Assembly: GCA_044375915.1 (NCBI GenBank)
Contig: JBILLU010000079.1
Location: 1 to 14,155 of the forward strand
Source: JAFEBO01 sp044375915
GTDB taxonomy: Bacteria; Planctomycetota; Phycisphaerae; Phycisphaerales; UBA1924
Direction: 5' to 3'
Length of the DNA: 14,155 bases
The position numbers were made by a program, and so were the translations under genes. The notes below the pieces were generated by a model. That model was given only the letters and a program-made list of their open reading frames with translations, was not told the origin of the DNA and searched no databases. Shown here one piece after another: positions 7,206 to 14,155 of this stretch (within the stretch, counting starts at the first letter, position 1; each line of letters starts with the position of its first letter).

Positions 7206-7484
7206 ATGGGTTCCAACAACCGCCGATGGCTGATGTTCACTACGGCCGTGCTGGCCGCGACAGTCTCCGCCACTCTTGGCGGATGCTCATCGAGTTCCAG
7301 CGTGTCGACCGCAGCGGCTCAACCGAGCGGCGGCATGTCGGCCGGCGACGGGCTGATGCCGGGCGAGCGGATGTCGATGGCCGCGGGGGACAAGCTCGGG
7401 CTCGTCGTCTATGCCACCGACCGTGCGATCGCGCGGCGTGAGGCCCGGGAGCGGGCGGCGTTTGCGAGTGTGCCGACGGAGTAG
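7206..7484 (+). CDS. Small predicted lipoprotein of unknown function
   Basis: This 92-residue protein starts MGSNNRRWLM, a basic n-region, followed by a hydrophobic stretch (about 8-24) and the lipobox L-G-G-C with Cys at 27. It should therefore be exported, lipidated and trimmed to a 66-residue mature lipoprotein. A Ser-rich linker follows the Cys, then a Gly/Met-containing segment (MSAGDGLMPGERMSMAAGDK, 43-62), a short hydrophobic strand LGLVVYAT and a charged helix RAIARREARERAAFA. No known domain is recognised. It is the only plus-strand gene in the window, divergent from the T6SS operon and ending at a strong terminator, so it is transcribed alone. It is too short for TssJ, the usual T6SS lipoprotein, and has none of its texture. 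The lipoprotein call is firm; its function is unknown. Confidence 0.82.
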   Translation: MGSNNRRWLMFTTAVLAATVSATLGGCSSSSSVSTAAAQPSGGMSAGDGLMPGERMSMAAGDKLGLVVYATDRAIARREARERAAFASVPTE

Positions 7485-7531
7485 TGACCGATCGTGCGTT
7501 CGCGTAGAACGGTCTGAGTGAATCTGAATGA

Positions 7532-7559
7532 AAAGGACCGGCCCGTGGGCCGGTCCTTT
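7532..7559. terminator. Bidirectional intrinsic terminator
   Basis: AAAGGACCGGCC and GGCCGGTCCTTT form a perfect 12-base-pair stem around a CGTG loop. T-tracts follow in both directions: TTTGTT on the plus strand and TTTTCATT on the minus strand. It sits between the convergent lipoprotein and carbamoyltransferase genes and can serve both. It is the strongest terminator in the window. Confidence 0.9.
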
Positions 7560-7589
7560 GTTCGTGTGTGCATCAAAGCGTCTGACGCC

Positions 7590-7606
7590 GGGGCCTGGAA
7601 GGCCCC
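7590..7606. other. Short GC-rich hairpin after the carbamoyltransferase stop
   Basis: GGGGCC and GGCCCC enclose five bases, 11 bases beyond the TAA at 7618-7620. There is no T-tract, so it may only protect the mRNA end ahead of the real terminator at 7532-7559. Confidence 0.35.
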
Positions 7607-7617
7607 GCGCCCGGGCC

Positions 7618-9390
7618 TTACACCGCCGCGCCCTTTTCGGCTTCCTCGGCGGGCTTCTCGTACCAGAACGGGCCGACGGCCAGGGCGTTCATGCGGGTGC
7701 GCTGGAAGCAGCCCACCGCGTGCGCCGGGGTGTGGACGATCGGCTCGTTCTCGTTGAACGAGGTGTTCAAGAGCACCGGCACGCCGGTGCGGGCCTTGAA
7801 CGCGGTGAGCAGGTCGTAGAAGAGCTCGTTCTGGGCGCGACGCATCGTCTGCACGCGGCCGGTCGAGTCCTCGTGCGTCGTCGCGCTCAGGCGGGCACGC
7901 CACTCGGGGCGGACCTTGTAGACCACGTTCATGAACGGCACGTCGTGGCTGCCTTCGTACAGCTCGCTGAGATGCTCTTCCATGCACAGGGGCGCGAAGG
8001 GACGGAACGGCTCGCGGTTCTTGACGCGGGCGTTGAGGATCGCCTTCATGTCCGGCCAACCCGGGTGGCAGATGATCGAGCGGTTGCCAAGCGCACGCGG
8101 GCCCCATTCCTCGCGGCCCTGGAACCAGCCGAGGATCTTGCCCTGGCTGAGCGCGTCGGCGGCGGTGTTGATGAGCTGCTCGCGGGTGAGCTTCTTGAAG
8201 GGCATGCCGCTCTCGCGCACGGCCTTCTCGCACTCGTCGTCGGTCCAGCCGCTGCCCCAGTAGCCGTGGATCACCTCGCCGGTGCGGGGCTTGTTGAGGA
8301 TGCTGTGCATCACGTACGCCGCCGCGCCGGCCGCGGTGCCGTCGTCGCCCGCGGCGGGGTGGATGTACACGCGGTCGAGATGGTTCTCCATCACGAGACG
8401 CCCGTTGGCAACGCCGTTCAAGGCGCAGCCGCCGGCAAGCACCACGTCACGCAGCCCGTTGTTCTGACGGATGGCGTCCTGCACGTACTTGATGTAGATG
8501 TCCTCGAAGCGCTTCTGCATCGAGAGGGACATGTCCTTGTGCTTCTGCTCGGTCGGGTCCTTGCGCTTGCGGGGCTCGCCGAAGAGCTGGCGCATGTTGT
8601 CGTTCCACATCGCCTTGACGGTGATCTCACCCTCTTCGCTCTGATCGTGGGTGTGGACGGTGTAGTGGTGGTTGTAGTACTTGAGGTTGAGGCGGATGCC
8701 GACGCCGGGGACGTAGTCCACCAGTTCCTTCATCTGCTCGGCGTACGTGTCCTTGCCGTACGCGGAAAGCCCCATGACCTTGTATTCCTCGCCGTACTTG
8801 TTGAAGCCGAGGAAGTTGCAGACGGCGGTGTAGAACACACCAAACGAGTGCGGCCAGAAGTTCTTGTGCAGCACCTCGATCTTGTTGCCCTCGCAGCGAG
8901 CGATGAGGCCGGTGCAGAAGTCACCCGCGCCGTCGGTGGTGACGGCGGTGGCGCGCTCGAAGGGGCTCCAGAAGAAAGAGCTGGCGGCGTGGGCGATGTG
9001 GTGCTCAACGTGGTGAACGCCGGCCTTGAACTCCGAGTGCGGACGGCCGCAGGCCTCGGCAATGAGTTGATCAACGGTGGCGAGCGTGCCGTGGACCTTC
9101 TGCGACCACATGGCGAGCTTGATGCCGCTGATCGGGTGCTTGGCGATGAAGCCGAGCTTGGCCCCGCGGTTGGCGGAGGAGTCGCGGGCGATGGCGACGT
9201 CGGTGATGTCGCTCATGGAAGCGCCGGCGAGGCGGAGCACCTCGGCGATGGCCAGGCTGGGGAAGCCGGCGCAGTGCTTCTTGCGGTTGATGCGTTCCTC
9301 CGCGATCGCGGCCAGGACGCCCTTCTTGTCGTCCATCAGCACAGCGGCGGCGTCGGGGTGGATCGAGTTGAGACCAAGGACAAGGGCCAT
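7618..9390 (-). CDS. Carbamoyltransferase of the NodU/CmcH/TobZ family
   Basis: This 590-residue enzyme belongs to the NodU/CmcH family, which moves a carbamoyl group from carbamoyl phosphate onto a hydroxyl through a carbamoyl-adenylate intermediate. The N-terminal Kae1-like half shows GLNSIHPDAA (6-15), EERINRKKH (31-39), the metal-site block HHVEHHIAHAASSFF (126-140) and TTDGAGD (151-157). Next are LAGGCALNGVANG (318-330) and IHPAAGDDGTAAGAA (343-357). The C-terminal half has the family signature GREEWGPRALGNRSI (425-439), REPFRPFAP (459-467) and LLNTSFNENEPIV (540-552). All expected blocks and the usual length are present, so it should be active. The ATG at 9388-9390 has AGGA seven bases upstream and begins right at the conserved domain. 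No sugar, polyketide or antibiotic gene is beside it, so the acceptor is unknown. Its 219-base gap from the efflux gene suggests independent transcription. Confidence 0.94.
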   Translation of the reverse strand: MALVLGLNSIHPDAAAVLMDDKKGVLAAIAEERINRKKHCAGFPSLAIAEVLRLAGASMSDITDVAIARDSSANRGAKLGFIAKHPISGIKLAMWSQKVHGTLATVDQLIAEACGRPHSEFKAGVHHVEHHIAHAASSFFWSPFERATAVTTDGAGDFCTGLIARCEGNKIEVLHKNFWPHSFGVFYTAVCNFLGFNKYGEEYKVMGLSAYGKDTYAEQMKELVDYVPGVGIRLNLKYYNHHYTVHTHDQSEEGEITVKAMWNDNMRQLFGEPRKRKDPTEQKHKDMSLSMQKRFEDIYIKYVQDAIRQNNGLRDVVLAGGCALNGVANGRLVMENHLDRVYIHPAAGDDGTAAGAAAYVMHSILNKPRTGEVIHGYWGSGWTDDECEKAVRESGMPFKKLTREQLINTAADALSQGKILGWFQGREEWGPRALGNRSIICHPGWPDMKAILNARVKNREPFRPFAPLCMEEHLSELYEGSHDVPFMNVVYKVRPEWRARLSATTHEDSTGRVQTMRRAQNELFYDLLTAFKARTGVPVLLNTSFNENEPIVHTPAHAVGCFQRTRMNALAVGPFWYEKPAEEAEKGAAV

Positions 9391-9609
9391 GTCGGGTTCC
9401 TGTGCGAGAACAAAGACCGGGGCCGGCGGTCTGCCACCGGCCATCAAAAGAAGGGCAAGTTTAGCGCATGCCCAGAGGGATCGCCCCCCTCACAGGGAGC
9501 GCCACACGGCTTTATCGACCAGCCAACCCCACGGCGTGATCGGAGGTCCGCCAAGGACTGGCGGGGCCAGCAGCGCGAAGATTGCGCAAGGAGGCGTTCG
9601 GACCCGGTT
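9391..9609 (-). other. Intergenic leader between the RND gene and the carbamoyltransferase
   Basis: This gap after the RND stop contains a 6-base-pair hairpin at 9548-9564 (CCGCCA/TGGCGG), too weak and T-poor for a sure terminator, and a stronger leader hairpin at 9421-9442. A possible -10 (TAAACT on the minus strand, 9458-9463) has no good -35. The carbamoyltransferase ribosome site AGGA is at 9398-9401. I see no coding potential. Confidence 0.5.
9421..9442 (-). promoter_or_regulatory. GC-rich hairpin in the carbamoyltransferase leader, possible attenuator
   Basis: On the minus strand GGCCGGTGG and CCGCCGGCC form a 9-base-pair stem with one T-G pair around a CAGA loop. CCGGTCTTTGTTCT follows, a broken T-rich tract, then the ribosome site. 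The layout could end some transcripts before the gene or terminate readthrough from the efflux operon. The pairing is seen; the function is inferred. Confidence 0.35.
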
Positions 9610-12600
9610 TCAGTGCGTTGCCGGCGGAACGTTGGCTGCAGGAGCCGCGGGTGTTTCGCCTTCGTGCTGGTGGCGTTCGCCGAAGACCTTCTCGACGAGG
9701 CCTTGGACGAGGACGAAGAACACCGGCACGAAGAAGATGGCGAGGAACGTGGCGGCGAGCATGCCGCCGATGACGCCGGTACCGATGGAGCGGCGGCCTG
9801 CGGCGCCGGCACCGTCGGCGATGACAAGGGGCACCACGCCGAGGATGAAGGCGAGGCTGGTCATGACGATGGGGCGGAAACGCAGCGTGGCGGCATTGAC
9901 GGCGGATTCGACGAGTCCCTTGCCACTGGCGCGTTCGGTCGAGCAGAACTCCACGATCAGAATCGCGTTCTTGGCCGCCAGTCCGACCAGCGTGAGCAGG
10001 CCGATCTGGAAGTAGATGTCGTTGGGGTAGTTTCGCCACCAGACGGCGACGAGCGCGCCGAAGATGCCGACTGGCACGGCGAGCAGCACCACGATGGGCG
10101 TGGACCAGCGCTCGTACTGGGCCGCGAGCACCAGGAAGACGACGATCAGTCCGAAGCCGACGACGATCGGGGCCTGATTGCCGGCCTTGATCTCCTGGAA
10201 CGACGCACCGGACCACTCATAGCCGAAGCCGGGCGGCAGTTCGGCGGCCGCGACTTCCATCATCGCCTTCATCGCGTCGCCGGTGGCATAGCCCGGTGCG
10301 GGTGCGCCGGTGATCTGCACCGCGGGGAAGCCGTTGAAGTGGGGCACGGCATTGGGCCCGGACTGCAGGCGCGTGGAAACGACGCCCGACAGCGGCACCA
10401 TCTGGCCCTGGGCGTTGCGGGCGTAAATGCGGGTGATCGCCTCGGGCGACTTTCGGAACTGTGGCTCGGCCTGCACCTGCACGCGCCAGATGCGGCCGAA
10501 CTTGTCAAAGTCGTTGACGTAGAGCGCGCCCAGGTACGCCTGCAGGTTGCTGAACACCTCGTTGAGGCTCAGGCCCAGCATCTTGGCCTTGTCGCGGTTG
10601 AGGTCGACGAACATCTGGGGCGTGTTGACGCGGAGCGTGGCGTTGAGGCCGGCGAGTTCGGGGCGCTGGGCGGCGGCGGCCATGAACTTGCGGTTGACTT
10701 CGGCGAGGGTGCGGACGTCGCCCCCGCCGCGGGCCTGCAACTGGAACTCGAAGCCGGCGCGTTGGCCGAGGCCCTGGATGGCGGGCGGGTTGAAGGGCAG
10801 GACCAGCCCGCGGCCATCTCTGGCGAATCGGCCCCAGGTGCGTCCGACCAGAGCCTGCGCGCTCTGGGTCGCCTCTTTGCGCTGGTCCCACGGCTTCATG
10901 CGGGCGAAGGTGAGCGCGGAGTTGGTGCTGTTGATGCCGCCGGCGAGGAAGTCGTAGCCGCCGAGCGTGACCGTGTGCTGGACCTCGGGCTGTTCGAGCA
11001 GGAACTTCTCGATGTCGGCGACGAGCTTGTCGGTGCGCTCGACCGAAGCACCGTCGGGCAGGATGGAGGCGACGATGATGTAGCCCTGATCCTCGTCGGG
11101 AACAAAGCCGCCGGGGACCTTCTCGAAGAGGCGGACGGTCAGGAAGATGAGCCCGCCGAAGATCAGCACTGTGACGATCGCGAGTTTGATGGAGAGCTTG
11201 ACGGTGGCGGAGTAGGCGTGGGTGATGGCGTTGAAGACGTTGTCGAACCAGCGGAAGGCGAAGAACTTGGTGCCGTGGGCGGGCTTGAGCAGCAGGCGGC
11301 ACATCGCGGGGCTGAGCGTCAGGGCGACGACGCCGGAGATGGCGACGCTGACAGCGATGGTGACCGCGAACTGGCGGTAGAGCTCGCCGGTGAGCCCGCC
11401 GAGGAACGCGACGGGGAGGAACACGGCCGAGAGCACGAGCACGATGGCAATGACGGGCCCGGTGATCTGGCCCATGGCCTTCACGGTCGCCTCGCGCACC
11501 GGGAGTTTTTCCTCGTGCATGATGCGTTCGACGTTCTCGACGACGACGATGGCGTCATCGACGACGATGCCGATGGCGAGCACCATGCCAAAGAGCGTGA
11601 GCGAGTTGATGGTGAAGCCCAACGCGAGCATGCCGGCGAAGGTGCCGATGATCGACACGGGCACGGCGACGAGCGGGATGAGGGTGGCGCGCCAGTTCTG
11701 AAGGAAGACGAAGACGACGATGAGAACGAGCACGCCGGCTTCGAGCAGGGTCTTGACGACCTCGTGCATCGAGACCTCGATGAACTGGACGGTGTCGTAG
11801 GGGATCTTGTACTCGACGCCGCTGGGGAAGGACTTCTTCGCCTCGTCCATAGTCGCGATGACGTTGCGGTAGGTGTTGAGGGCGTTGGCACCGGTCTGGA
11901 GGTATACGAGGACAAGCGTGGTGGGCTTGCCGTCGAGGCGGCCGAAGAGGTCGTAGGTCTGGCTGCCGAGTTCAACGCGGGCGAGGTCCTTGAGGCGGAG
12001 CATCGAGCCGTCGGGGTTGGCGCGGAGGATGATGTTCTCGTAGTCCTCGGGATTCTCGAGGCGGCCGCGGGTCAGGACGGGCATGGTGATCTGCTGATCA
12101 GCGGGCCCGGGTCGCTGGCCGATGCGTCCGGCGGGGAAGACGGCGTTCTGATCGCGGATGGCGGCGGCGAGATCGGTGACGGTGAAGGCCTTCTGTGCAA
12201 GACGGTCGGGATCAACCCAGACCCGCATGGCGTAGTCCTTGCCGCCGAAGACCTGCACATCGCCCACGCCGGGGACGCGCTTGAGGGCGTCGAGGAGGTT
12301 GATGGTGGCGTAGTTGGAGAGGAAGACGTCGTCGTATTCGCCGCTGGGAGAAGTTAGCGCGACGACGCCGATCATGTTCGACGAGGTCTTGGTCACGGTG
12401 ATGCCCTGACGCACCACTTCCTGGGGCAGGCGCGGCTGGGCGATGGCGAGGCGGTTCTGCACTTCGACGGCGGCGAGGTCCTGATTGGTGCCGATGTCGA
12501 AGGTGGCGGTGATCTTCAGCGTGCCGTCGTTGCCGGACTGGCTGCTGTAGTAGATGAGGTTCTTGGCGCCCGAAAGCTGCTGCTCGATGGGCGCGGCGAC

Positions 12601-12783
12601 AGACTGGGCGACGGTCTCGGCGCTGGCGCCGGGGTAGGACGCGGAGATCTGCACGCTCGGCGGCACGATCTCCGGGAACTGGGCGATGGGCAGATTGACG
12701 ATCGCCACCAGGCCCATCAGGGTGATGAGCAGCGACAGCACGGTCGCGAAGACGGGACGATCGATGAAGAACTTGGCGAACAT
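9610..12783 (-). CDS. RND efflux transporter, HAE1 (AcrB/MexB) family
   Basis: This 1057-residue inner-membrane pump exchanges protons for export of hydrophobic or amphipathic compounds and works as a trimer with a periplasmic adaptor. It begins MFAKFFIDRPVFATVLSLLI, the standard HAE1 first transmembrane helix, followed by LPIAQFPEIVPP (31-42). The proton-relay aspartates are D409 and D410 in GIVVDDAIVVVENVER. The partner lysine is K938 in LAAKNAILIVEF, and RFRPIVMTSLAF supplies R970. GFVPDEDQGY (559-568) and two large periplasmic loops are also as expected. The size equals that of AcrB-type pumps, and no essential residue is missing. The ATG is preceded by GGAAGGG. The adaptor gene lies 100 bases upstream, so the two are probably co-transcribed. 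No outer-membrane channel gene follows; the pump may use a TolC-like protein encoded elsewhere. Substrates cannot be told from the sequence. Confidence 0.96.
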   Translation of the reverse strand: MFAKFFIDRPVFATVLSLLITLMGLVAIVNLPIAQFPEIVPPSVQISASYPGASAETVAQSVAAPIEQQLSGAKNLIYYSSQSGNDGTLKITATFDIGTNQDLAAVEVQNRLAIAQPRLPQEVVRQGITVTKTSSNMIGVVALTSPSGEYDDVFLSNYATINLLDALKRVPGVGDVQVFGGKDYAMRVWVDPDRLAQKAFTVTDLAAAIRDQNAVFPAGRIGQRPGPADQQITMPVLTRGRLENPEDYENIILRANPDGSMLRLKDLARVELGSQTYDLFGRLDGKPTTLVLVYLQTGANALNTYRNVIATMDEAKKSFPSGVEYKIPYDTVQFIEVSMHEVVKTLLEAGVLVLIVVFVFLQNWRATLIPLVAVPVSIIGTFAGMLALGFTINSLTLFGMVLAIGIVVDDAIVVVENVERIMHEEKLPVREATVKAMGQITGPVIAIVLVLSAVFLPVAFLGGLTGELYRQFAVTIAVSVAISGVVALTLSPAMCRLLLKPAHGTKFFAFRWFDNVFNAITHAYSATVKLSIKLAIVTVLIFGGLIFLTVRLFEKVPGGFVPDEDQGYIIVASILPDGASVERTDKLVADIEKFLLEQPEVQHTVTLGGYDFLAGGINSTNSALTFARMKPWDQRKEATQSAQALVGRTWGRFARDGRGLVLPFNPPAIQGLGQRAGFEFQLQARGGGDVRTLAEVNRKFMAAAAQRPELAGLNATLRVNTPQMFVDLNRDKAKMLGLSLNEVFSNLQAYLGALYVNDFDKFGRIWRVQVQAEPQFRKSPEAITRIYARNAQGQMVPLSGVVSTRLQSGPNAVPHFNGFPAVQITGAPAPGYATGDAMKAMMEVAAAELPPGFGYEWSGASFQEIKAGNQAPIVVGFGLIVVFLVLAAQYERWSTPIVVLLAVPVGIFGALVAVWWRNYPNDIYFQIGLLTLVGLAAKNAILIVEFCSTERASGKGLVESAVNAATLRFRPIVMTSLAFILGVVPLVIADGAGAAGRRSIGTGVIGGMLAATFLAIFFVPVFFVLVQGLVEKVFGERHQHEGETPAAPAANVPPATH

Positions 12784-12799
12784 GGGTCCCTTCCAGAGC

Positions 12800-12817
12800 C
12801 GCGGGCTTCAGCCCGCG
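12800..12817. repeat. REP-like palindrome
   Basis: CGCGGGCT and AGCCCGCG are perfect inverted copies around TC. Hairpins of this type, in which GCGGGCT pairs with AGCCCGC, are often scattered between genes in GC-rich bacterial genomes. As an mRNA hairpin between adaptor and pump it could tune relative expression. Only one copy is in the window, so dispersed-repeat status is inferred. Confidence 0.5.
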
Positions 12818-12838
12818 CGGTCGCTTCGTGCGATGCGG

Positions 12839-12875
12839 AGTGGTGCAGTGGGGCGGTGGAGCAGTGGTGCAGTGG
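12839..12875. repeat. Pair of 13-base direct repeats
   Basis: AGTGGTGCAGTGG occurs at 12839-12851 and again at 12863-12875, 24 bases apart, with related GGTGGAGCAGTGG between and overlapping. They lie just after the adaptor stop and look like low-complexity slippage products. Confidence 0.6.
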
Positions 12876-12883
12876 CGAGGTCG

Positions 12884-14059
12884 CTACTTCTTCTCAGTGG
12901 CGGGCGCTTCGGGCTTGGGGGCTGGGCCCGCGGCGAGCTTGACGGCCATGCCGGGCTGCACCTTCTGCAGGTTGTCGACCATCACGCGATCACCGGGCTT
13001 GATGCCCTGTTCGACGATCCAGTCGCTGCCCAGCCAGTCGCCGAGGGTGACGGGGCGGCGTTCGACCTTGCTGTCCTTGTCGATGACGTACACGAATGTG
13101 CCGCCGGGTGTGCTGACGACGGATTCCTGCGGCACGGTCAGCACGTTGGGTCGGCTGACACCCATCAGCCGCAGCTTCACGAACTGTCCGGGGAGCAGTT
13201 TCTGCTCGGGGTTGGGGAACGTGGCCCGGATCATCGCGGTGCCGGTCATGGGATCGACTTTGACGTCGATGAAGTTGATGTTGCCCTGCTGCTGGTAGAC
13301 GGTGCCGTCGGAGAGGGTCATCTCGGTGGGGAGGTTCTTCTCGCTGACGAGCTTGATGCGGCCGCTGGCGACGTCGGCCCGCCACTGCAGCACGTCGCGT
13401 TCGCTGACGTTGAAGTTGACGTAGATGGGATCGACCTGCTGCGACTCGACGAGGAGGCTGTTGGCACCGGCATCGACGAGCGAGCCTTCCTGCTTCTGGG
13501 CGCGGCCGACGGTACCGGAGACGGGGCTGACGACCTTGGTGTACGACAGTTCGAGCTGGGCGTTGGTGACGTTGGCCTCGGCGAGCTTGATCTGGGCGAG
13601 GGCTTCGTCGTTCTGGGCGACGGCCTTGTCGAGCTCGGCCTTGGGCAGACCGCCGGACTCGACGCCCTGCTTCACGCGGGCGAGGTTCGACTCGCTCAGA
13701 GCCTGGGCGGCCTTGGCCTGGGCGAGCGAGGCGCGGGCTTTCTGCAGATCGGCCTCGAAGCGGCGCGGGTCGATGGTGAACAGCAGGTCGCCGTCCTTGA
13801 CCTTGCTGCCTTCTTCGAAGTGACGCTGGAGCAGGAAGCCCTGCACGCGGGCCCGGACCTCGACGGTGCGCGAGGCGGCGGTCTGGGCGATGAACTCGTA
13901 CACGCCGGGCGCGGTCACGGGGGTGACGACGGTGGCAGCGACCTCGGGGGCTTGCGGCGGGGCGGCGGACTGGCCTCCCTTGCGGTCGCAGCCGGCGAGG
14001 GTGAGCAGGACGACAGCGGGACCAACGATCCGAATCAGCGAACGAGCAAACGTTGACAT
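12884..14059 (-). CDS. Periplasmic adaptor (membrane fusion protein) of an RND efflux pump, AcrA/MexA family
   Basis: This 391-residue lipoprotein joins the RND pump to an outer-membrane channel. A signal peptide ends in the lipobox L-A-G-C with Cys at 24. Asp follows the Cys, as in AcrA, which fits retention at the inner membrane. The first half-lipoyl motif is around 66-97 (EVRARVQGFL, DGDLLFTIDP). A helical hairpin rich in Ala, Gln and Lys spans about 98-172. The second half-lipoyl motif has VVSPVSGTVG (176-185) and EGSLVDAG (191-198). Beta-barrel and membrane-proximal parts follow, with PIYVNFNVSERD (211-222), LLPGQFVKLRL (288-298) and GDRVMVDNLQKVQPGM (356-371). The ATG has GGAGG seven bases upstream. 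The RND gene follows after 100 bases, the usual order. A partial tRNA gene ends 74 bases upstream on the same strand, leaving little room for a promoter and none for a regulator gene. Confidence 0.95.
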   Translation of the reverse strand: MSTFARSLIRIVGPAVVLLTLAGCDRKGGQSAAPPQAPEVAATVVTPVTAPGVYEFIAQTAASRTVEVRARVQGFLLQRHFEEGSKVKDGDLLFTIDPRRFEADLQKARASLAQAKAAQALSESNLARVKQGVESGGLPKAELDKAVAQNDEALAQIKLAEANVTNAQLELSYTKVVSPVSGTVGRAQKQEGSLVDAGANSLLVESQQVDPIYVNFNVSERDVLQWRADVASGRIKLVSEKNLPTEMTLSDGTVYQQQGNINFIDVKVDPMTGTAMIRATFPNPEQKLLPGQFVKLRLMGVSRPNVLTVPQESVVSTPGGTFVYVIDKDSKVERRPVTLGDWLGSDWIVEQGIKPGDRVMVDNLQKVQPGMAVKLAAGPAPKPEAPATEKK

Positions 14060-14072
14060 GCAAACGCCTCCG

Positions 14073-14087
14073 GGCGAGCGGCTCGCC
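14073..14087. other. Short inverted repeat upstream of the adaptor gene
   Basis: GGCGAG and CTCGCC enclose CGG in the 74-base gap between the tRNA end and the adaptor ATG, just beyond the GGAGG site. It could be a repressor site, a leader hairpin or a weak end signal for the tRNA transcript. There is no T-run. Confidence 0.3.
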
Positions 14088-14094
14088 GAGACAC

Positions 14095-14125
14095 TCTATC
14101 ACGCCGCCATGCCGCGATGTGTGAA
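14095..14125 (-). promoter_or_regulatory. Possible weak promoter for the efflux operon
   Basis: On the minus strand TTCACA (14120-14125) is a 5/6 match to TTGACA. It is followed after 19 bases by GATAGA (14095-14100), a poor -10. Spacing and -10 are both below standard. Readthrough from the tRNA promoter is an alternative. Confidence 0.2.
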
Positions 14126-14133
14126 GGCTGAAA

Positions 14134-14155
14134 CGCGCCCGGGCAGATTCGAACC
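14134..14155 (-). tRNA. 3' part of a tRNA gene, probably tRNA-Arg (truncated by the window edge)
   Basis: The last 22 bases, read on the minus strand, are the 3' part of a tRNA: G52-G53, the T-loop TTCGAAT, the 3' T-stem CTGCC, the 3' acceptor strand CGGGCGC and discriminator G. CCA is not encoded; TTT follows. The matching 5' acceptor strand would be GCGCCCG, which is typical of bacterial tRNA-Arg with G73. The anticodon lies beyond the edge, so the isotype is an inference. Confidence 0.7.

Larger units (their letters stand above)
12784..12883. other. Efflux-operon spacer with repeats
   Basis: This 100-base spacer between adaptor and pump genes holds a palindrome (12800-12817) and a 13-base direct repeat (12839-12851 and 12863-12875) in a GTGG/GCAG-rich low-complexity stretch. 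No gene or terminator T-run is visible. Confidence 0.6.

Noticed and set aside
7206..7484. The small lipoprotein as TssJ
   Set aside because: At 92 residues it is well below the usual TssJ length and lacks the beta-sandwich texture; it is also transcribed away from the T6SS operon.
9391..9447. Longer carbamoyltransferase starting at 9447
   Set aside because: The added 19 residues precede the conserved GLNSIHPDAA start and fall over the leader hairpin; the ATG at 9390 has a suitable AGGA.
9548..9564. Hairpin after the RND gene as its terminator
   Set aside because: The stem has only 6 base pairs and no T-run follows on the minus strand.
7528..12357. A 1609-codon open frame on the plus strand opposite the RND and carbamoyltransferase genes
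   Set aside because: It is antisense to two firmly identified genes, crosses their intergenic gap, has biased low-complexity composition (His, Asp, Val, Leu, Glu and Gly runs) and no domain. High GC at third codon positions removes stops from this antisense frame.
12686..14056. A 456-codon plus-strand frame opposite the adaptor gene
   Set aside because: It is antisense to a complete AcrA-type adaptor with every expected motif; its translation is Gly/Asp/Leu-rich with no recognisable domain.

Overview
The window is GC-rich throughout and almost every gene lies on the minus strand. The gene set is Gram-negative in type: type VI secretion membrane proteins, a lipoprotein and an RND efflux pump with its periplasmic adaptor. 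A diverged type VI module beside high-GC coding and GC-rich hairpin leaders would suit a planctomycete or related lineage. That is an impression from protein style only; no marker gene here proves it.

Layout, left to right. (1) Positions 1-6750, minus strand, hold a compact type VI secretion (T6SS) operon read right to left: an unrecognised helical protein (6004-6750), a TssL/DotU-family membrane protein (5276-6007), a 1496-residue TssM/IcmF (789-5279) and a TagF/ImpM-like protein that runs off the left edge (1-778). The first three genes overlap by 4 bases (ATGA and GTGA junctions), which suggests translational coupling. Sheath, tube, baseplate and ClpV genes are not in the window; if present nearby they lie to the left. 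(2) Positions 6751-7205 are a divergent non-coding region with two hairpins in the presumed T6SS leader. (3) A 92-residue lipoprotein (7206-7484) is the only plus-strand gene. It converges on a carbamoyltransferase, and a strong two-way terminator (7532-7559) separates them. (4) A NodU/CmcH-family carbamoyltransferase (7618-9390) stands alone, with a GC-rich hairpin in its leader. (5) An HAE1-type RND transporter (9610-12783) follows its membrane-fusion adaptor (12884-14059). Their 100-base gap holds a REP-like palindrome and short direct repeats. (6) The right edge cuts through the 3' part of a tRNA on the minus strand, best matched to tRNA-Arg.

How the genes work together: TssL and TssM would form the inner-membrane base of a T6SS. 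A TagF-like protein would be a post-translational regulator or accessory, and the operon-leading unknown protein is a candidate lineage-specific partner. The RND transporter and adaptor would pump drugs or other amphipathic compounds out; no outer-membrane channel or dedicated regulator gene is visible. The carbamoyltransferase has no visible biosynthetic partners. Very long open frames on the plus strand opposite these genes are judged to be codon-bias artefacts. I found no CRISPR array, insertion sequence, phage gene or clear defence system. The best leads for novelty are the unknown operon-leading protein, the atypical TssM topology, the diverged TagF-like protein and the structured leaders.
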